DNA from: Phoronis australis
Taxonomy: Eukaryota > Phoronida > Phoronidae
Assembly (NCBI GenBank): GCA_002633005.1
Contig: NMRA01000983.1
Location: 1 to 64,000 of the forward strand
Reading direction: 5' to 3'
Length of the DNA stretch: 64,000 bases
The notes below the pieces were generated by a model, which did no database searches, was not told where the DNA came from, and was given only the letters and a program-made list of their open reading frames with translations. Positions 59,100 through 64,000 of this stretch are shown here, one piece after another. Both the position numbers and the translations under genes were made by a program. Each line of letters starts with the position of its first letter. Positions within the stretch are counted from its first letter, which is position 1.

Positions 59100-60600
59100 C
59101 ACACAACCAGTAACTAATTACTACGCATTTTGTGCCCCCCATATTATGTGCCCCCATCAGAAACCCCTTTTATTCTCTGGATGAATCACAGTAGACTGGC
59201 CTATTGACATCATCGTTGAGAACGAGCAACACATTACCGCGCTAACCACAACCTGTAGTGAGCACCTGATCGGCTGCTGGGACAGTAAAAAACAAAGCAG
59301 TTTTGCTCAAGGAACGTCACCAATTAGAAACATCGCCGATGTTAGGCATCAATGTCGACTGATAATGCAATATTACTTAGCAAAACAATGGTGTCAGGCA
59401 AAGCACCCTTCGAACCGAACAGCGGCGTAAATCTCGGATAGGGTCTGCCATCGATTCACTCACGACCCACGACGAACCAATTTTCGAAGTATTTGCACCC
59501 ACGTAAAAGGTCCTACAACCGCTACGTTTCGTACTGAATCTGACAACGGCAAACTTACCGAACTCTGTGGTGGAAAAAATACTTATTTTTCACGTAAGAT
59601 GTCTTGATTATCCACTAACAATATCCTCGGCAATAAATCACCGCGACATGGTCGGTACCATTTTATGCGATCGTGGCTCAGAAATGTCGTCAATTAACGG
59701 TGTGGGTGAATGTAGCCTACGTCTCTTTTTTATCGCAAAAACAAACGTAAAGATGACAACCCTTGGCTGTTACTTGCCAAACGACGGTCACAACTTGTCT
59801 TGCATCAGAATGAAAGTAAGTCGACAACAAATTCTCAAGCCCTATTTTCTGGGACAGCACGCGCGACATATATATGAGTCATCTGTCACTCACGTGTTGC
59901 AGCCAATGTATCACGTACTCCAGCGGTGAGAACGTAGAGGTGCACACCTCCCAAGTCGCACATCAAAAGAGTACGGCGGCCGTTCTAAATAAAATATTGC
60001 ACTGGCTTGGATCGATTAAGTGCTTGGGTGTTGCATATACTCGAATGCACGTGACCATAAGATGAGCGCTGATTCAACTTGAATTTTGTGGCACATTCTT
60101 TGAAATCTAACATCGGCCAGGAAAGGATGCACTTATAAACCCCGCACGTGAACGTCAGACAATACGGCTTTGGGTACACTTTGGAGGCACGCACTGCCGG
60201 AAAAAAGTGTGCAGTCAGCATGTCGATGGGTTGTGCTATGACGGGAACGGCGTATTTCCCCGACTTCAAAGTATGAAATGCCTTGTGCAATTGGTCTTTC
60301 AAATCGAACACTAGTTTAAATATGACAACCTATTCGCTGCGCTAACTTTGTCCTTTGTGCTCAATATTTTGTTTCCACCTCAATCGCACTTAGATTTTCC
60401 TGCAGGTCTCACTANATGCGTGTACCGGAGAATTAAATTTGTTTGTAGTCGCTCCGTGATAATTACGGGATTATGTCGGGGAGTAAGTCGGCATTACACA
60501 TCTTAACGAAGCGAAAAGCTCACTCGCAGCACGATGAAAAAGAATGACCCGAGACTTTTCGCACTTGGGTTAGAAAAGTAAAGGCCTAATACCTTGCAAT
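59100..60600. other. Insert-like interior of transposon 2
   Basis: This interrupts the coding remnant. GACTGGCCTATTGACATCAT with CGCTAACCACAACCTG near 59195-59255 resembles 62925-62970 just outside the right end. Open frames of 108-120 codons lack recognised motifs. A single N is at 60415. Confidence 0.4.
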
Positions 60601-60639
60601 GGACGGACGTTCTATGAAAAGTACTGCGAAATGGAAGAT

Positions 60640-60790
60640 TAAGAAAATGTAGGAACAACGTTTGGATGGATTAGCGCCGTGTATGTTCAAGCCAGAGGAA
60701 TACGAGTAAAGTGAAACAGAAGGGGAAACTCACCGGCCAATTGTCACGGAACTCGCTACGGACCGTCATTTGAAGACAAAGGCATTTTAC
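60640..60790 (+). pseudogene. Fragment like the acidic N-terminal region of P2X7-like proteins
   Basis: The plus strand reads LAPCMFKPEEYE, a stop, then SETEGETHRPIVTELATDR. The PxxFxPEE plus acidic pattern is typical of the region preceding the P2RX7_C-like domain. A better copy, inverted, lies at 63140-63480. Confidence 0.45.
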
Positions 60791-60929
60791 ACAAGGTTAC
60801 TGATGGTTACTGAGATGGACCATCAACTAAAGATGTCTTTCATGTTCGAAGACTGGGTGGGGTGGTTGGAACTGAAGTTCACTTCAATGGTGACATGGTG
60901 ATCAAGTAAAAAAGGGACATTTTTTTGCA

Positions 60930-61800
60930 AAAAGCAAAAACAAACGATTCACTCACTTCTTGTCAAGTTTGCTAGGAAATGCTGGTTGCATAGTGGTACA
61001 AGCTCAAGGTGACACAGATGTTTTAATTGTAGAAACAGCAGTAGAGAACGCAGCACAAGGTCCAACTACCCTTATTGCAGACGATACAGACTTGTTGGTT
61101 CTTTTGCGTTACCATGCTACTTCACAACAAATTTCATGTTCATGAAATTTGACAAGAGATACCAAAGCAAGAGGAGAGTCCGGGACATTAAGGAACTACA
61201 GTTCTCTTTTGGTACCGAAACTTGCGCAGTTTTGCCATTTGCGCATGCAATAGGTGGTTGCAACACAACATTACAGCTGTTCGGTATTAGCAAAGGCTCT
61301 CCATTCAAGAAACTGCGTGATCGAGAATTCTGCAAAAACTCTAAGAGTATTCACTAGACACATGCAGCTGAATCAAGGCATTTGAAGCTGTCAAGAGTTG
61401 TATCTGTTCTTCATGGCGGTACTGGCTCTGGAAATTTGGATGATTTGCGATACAGGCAGTTTGTGGATAAGGTGTCGGACTTGCCACAGCCCAAATACAG
61501 TCATTATCACCACCTTTCTTCAGTTGCTAAATTCCATGCTGCTGGGACATATTATCATGAGTAAGAGCGGTCAAGTTTCCGTGGCAGTGGCCTAGACTCG
61601 CTGTATTGGGGATGGATGCTGGCAGGTGGAAAATTCATTCCCACGACGACGGACCATTCAGCAGCACCAGAGAACCTGCTGAAAGTAGTGAGATGCTCGT
61701 GTAAGACCAACTGCAGTTTCAAGAGATGTACTTGCAAGAAGTTAGGATAGGTGTACTCGGTTGCGTGTGGAGAATGCCGTTGTTTTAGCTGCAGCAATTC
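60930..61800 (+). pseudogene. C-terminal part of the transposon 2 protein: nuclease-like and CXC-like domains
   Basis: Successive frames read VVQAQGDTDVLIVETAVEN, TTLIADDTDLLVLLRYHA (60990-61120), CAVLPFAHAIGGCNTTLQLF, GISKGSPFKKLRD (61226-61320), YWGWMLAGGKFIPTTTDHSA, APENLLKVVRCSCKTNCSFK and RCTCKKLG, one TAG, then ACGECRCFSCSNS (61600-61805). The spaced Asp residues in GDxDxLIV and DDTDLLVLL recall PIN/FEN-like nuclease active sites, which is an inference from pattern. The Cys cluster CxCxxxCxxxxxCxC...CGxCxC resembles a CXC-type zinc module. At least three disruptions are visible. Confidence 0.7.
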
Positions 61801-62149
61801 ATTCTGAGTTGACAGAGATTAGTTGTGTAAATACTGGTTGATTGTGTATAGATTCACTAGCATTTACAACTAACTGGAAGTGACACAGACAGTGTGGATA
61901 GTAGATCACTGAATTAATTGCAGAGAGTTATTTTCAATACAGCACATTTTTTCAGGAGGAGAATGATCCTTCAGTTCAGGCAAACCTGATGTTTTTGACC
62001 CAAATAAGTTATTCATTAAACCATTTTGAAAATGGTAGTCGTAATCATCAAGAGCCAGACAAAAAAATATTGTAATGGATGTGCTGACTTAAAAAACTCA
62101 GGATATGGTGTTTCTGGAATCTGAAGTTCTTACACGAAGCAACTATTTG

Positions 62150-62909
62150 GTGGCCATCTTAGAAAATGGTGGAAGTAATCAGAGTCAAACGCAACGAGTC
62201 TAAATGCATTAGTCGACCCAGAAAACATATGATACTTGAAGCAAGACGATACACTAATCTGTTTGTGCGAAGTTGTGCGATTCGAAATAGTTTTGAAGGC
62301 CATCTTGGAAAATGGCTGATGGTGTCACCACGGCCATGCAAAACTTTTCCAATGGATTTGTTGACCCAAAAAAGATAGGTAAACATTTTGAAGTTTTACT
62401 CTATCACATTCCACTCTCGAGTTATAATGATCATCTGCAAATCTGGCGGCCATTTTGTCCGCCATCTTGGAAATGGTGGAAGTAATCATTAGTGCCAAAT
62501 GCAATGAGTCTCAATAGATTAGTAAACCCAGAAAACCTATGATGCGATGTTTGAAGCAAGACGACACACTAATCTGTTCGTGTGAAGTTGTGCGACTCAA
62601 GTAGATTTGGCGGCCATCTTGGAAAATGGCGGACGGTGTCACCACAGCCATGTAAAACAATTTCCAATGGATTTTTTGACCCACAAAACATAGGTAAACC
62701 TTTTTAAATTTTTACTCTATCACATTCCACTCTTGAGTTATAGTGCGTATCAGAAAATCTGGCGGCCATTTTGTCCGCCATCTTGAAAAACCAACTTCCG
62801 CCACTCCGATTCCGGTAGACTTTTTTTCCCAATAAGGGGTGTGAAAGGATACGATTTATGCAATAAAACCTTCTGTTGCAATTTTCCGGGTTATCCGTAG
62901 AATGACTGG
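62150..62909 (-). repeat. Right arm of transposon 2 with a ~308-bp tandem duplication
   Basis: GCCATCTTxGAAAxTGGTGGA occurs at 62154 and 62462, followed in both units by CGACACACTAATCTGTTxGTG-like, CACCACxGCCATGxAAAAC and CTATCACATTCCACTCT blocks. The outer end pairs with 56694-56850. Confidence 0.85.
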
Positions 62910-63139
62910 ACTATATTGCAGTCGGCTGGTGTATTGACACCATTACCACACTAACCACAGCCTGAACAACTGATTGTGTAACAGCGTATGCTCATAAACT
63001 TATATTTTTCTTCGTCAAAATTATAGGGAAACCAAGAAAGAATTCTGCTGGAAATAAAACACTGAATCATTTGGAATTCCACTGGGAAATTTTGCTTCAT
63101 AATTTCCCAAATTTTCGACTGGAAGAAATAACGTTGGCT
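62910..63139. other. Flank of transposon 2
   Basis: ATTGACACCATTACCACACT with AACCACAGCCTG resembles a segment inside transposon 2 (59205-59255), so the flank and the insert share a repeat. Confidence 0.45.
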
Positions 63140-63480
63140 TAATCTGAATTCTACAGTAGTAGCAATTTCGTTGATTGATTATACATTTTACTCGCCAACA
63201 ACGAACATCGCCTCTGAGACGGTCTGTAGCGTGTTCCATGACAGTTGGTAGAGTTTCCCCTTCATATTCACTTTAATCAGATTCCTGTGGTTCGAACATA
63301 TACTGCACTAATCCATCCAAAAGTTGTTTCTACATTTTGTTAATCTTCCATTTCGCCGTTCATTTCATTGAACTCCTCCGTCTCTACAGAGTCTTCAAAT
63401 ACGCTGTTACTGTCGCTTCTGCTTTCGCTGTCGTAGTTAGAACGTCCGTCTTTAATTACGCCCCTACATAGTCCCATAAT
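63140..63480 (-). pseudogene. P2X7-like acidic-region fragment, inverted copy
   Basis: The minus strand reads SVFEDSVETEEFNEMNGEME, then frames giving YMFEPQES, YEGETLPTVMEHATDRLRGD and VRCWRVKC. DNA over 63190-63390 is inverted relative to 60600-60770 (CGAAATGGAAGATTAA, AACAACxTTTGGATGGATTA, GGGGAAACTC). It is a decayed member of the same P2X7-like family, with stops between blocks. Confidence 0.5.
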
Positions 63481-64000
63481 TGTCACGGAGCGGCTATAGA
63501 CAGATTAGTTCCTTGGTATACTCACTCCGCCAAAATGTCGCCGTGGTACGACGAATCTCCATTGACTGCCAACATGTCTCGCACCACACGCAGGGACTCT
63601 GTACTTAATTGGTTCACCAGACCCCGGTGTGCGCTACTGACTTCGAAGACGCCACAGCGATTCCGTAGAATATTCTATGCAAGGGGAACTGTCGAGATCT
63701 GGGCCGCTGTATTTTATTAAACAATTTGTTGTCTCTAATAGTCATAATTTGGAAAATGTAAGATTTAAAATCTACAGCCGTAACCGTATGGTAAGTTTTT
63801 TTTTGTTACAAAGGACTGTCCGTCTCGCTTCACAGAGATGATGTCAATTGCGTCGATTAGTATGAGCGCCACCTAAATTTTTTTCGGCGCTAAGTGGGGT
63901 TCGTGATGGGGCCGTGTGATAGTAATTAGCGTAATCAGTTAATGTCAGGAGTAAACGAAGAGATGAGACACTTGTGTTGACCAATAATACATTTATTTAA
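63481..64000. other. Right edge of window, no gene recognised
   Basis: A 61-codon plus frame at 63535 has no recognised motif. No RNA gene or repeat is seen. Confidence 0.4.

Larger units (their letters stand above)
56694..62909. mobile_element. Transposon 2: 6.2-kb element of the same protein family
   Basis: The left end CCAGTCATTCTAGGG and the inverted right end CCAGTCATTCTACGG bound arms that match for about 160 bp (AAAATTGCAACAGAAGGTTT, CGGAGTGGCGGAAGTxGG, TTTTTCAAGATGGCGG). Further in, both arms carry AAGATGGCxG/GGCCGCC repeats but are no longer collinear. The interior carries plus-strand fragments of the protein family also seen in transposon 1. No clear target duplication is visible. 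Confidence 0.85.

Overview
The window is eukaryotic, from an animal and most likely a marine invertebrate; an anthozoan such as a coral is my best guess, but this is not proven. The reasons are GT-AG introns with phase-1 extracellular-domain exons (EGF-like, MAM), AT-rich sequence crowded with decayed transposons, the recurring palindrome TACATGTA, and degenerate CCCTAA repeats of the metazoan telomere type at the left edge. There are no operons or bacterial signals. One 773-base run of N (29382-30154) and two single Ns show a draft assembly.

Layout. 1-2.3 kb: CCCTAA-like array, then about ten copies of a ~195-bp satellite, a subtelomere-like edge. 2.45-7.34 kb: transposon 1 with ~1.2-kb inverted arms enclosing a decayed minus-strand coding region. 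8.3-26.5 kb, minus strand: the main host gene. I can place a signal-peptide exon, two MAM exons and one 2.3-kb exon with 14 EGF-like domains, a Ser/Thr stalk, a transmembrane segment and a tail with an NPxY motif. I infer that these form one gene, but the exon joining the MAM half to the EGF half was not found. The 5' side of the EGF exon runs into a ~425-bp satellite (10.66-12.66 kb). A second long-TIR transposon (18.65-24.38 kb) fills a MAM intron. 26.9-44.8 kb: dispersed repeats, a palindromic MITE next to the gap, an array of short hairpins with covarying arms, a P2X7-receptor-C-terminus-like exon, a 15-bp minisatellite, an Ig-like exon beside a palindrome, and a 55-unit CTG tract. 45.6-48.5 kb: three coding-like fragments of unknown identity. 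49-54.3 kb: GTCGGC-rich inverted elements and small tandem repeats. 56.1 kb: a first exon with TATA box and donor site on the plus strand, followed by transposon 2 (56.69-62.91 kb).

Transposons 1 and 2 carry complementary parts of one large protein family. Transposon 1 keeps the N-terminal and central parts. Transposon 2 keeps a central part and the C-terminus, with a DDTDLLVLL motif recalling PIN/FEN-like nucleases and a CXC-like cysteine cluster. This element family is the best candidate for an under-described system here. Both copies are broken. Identifications rest on reading translations by eye; no search was run.
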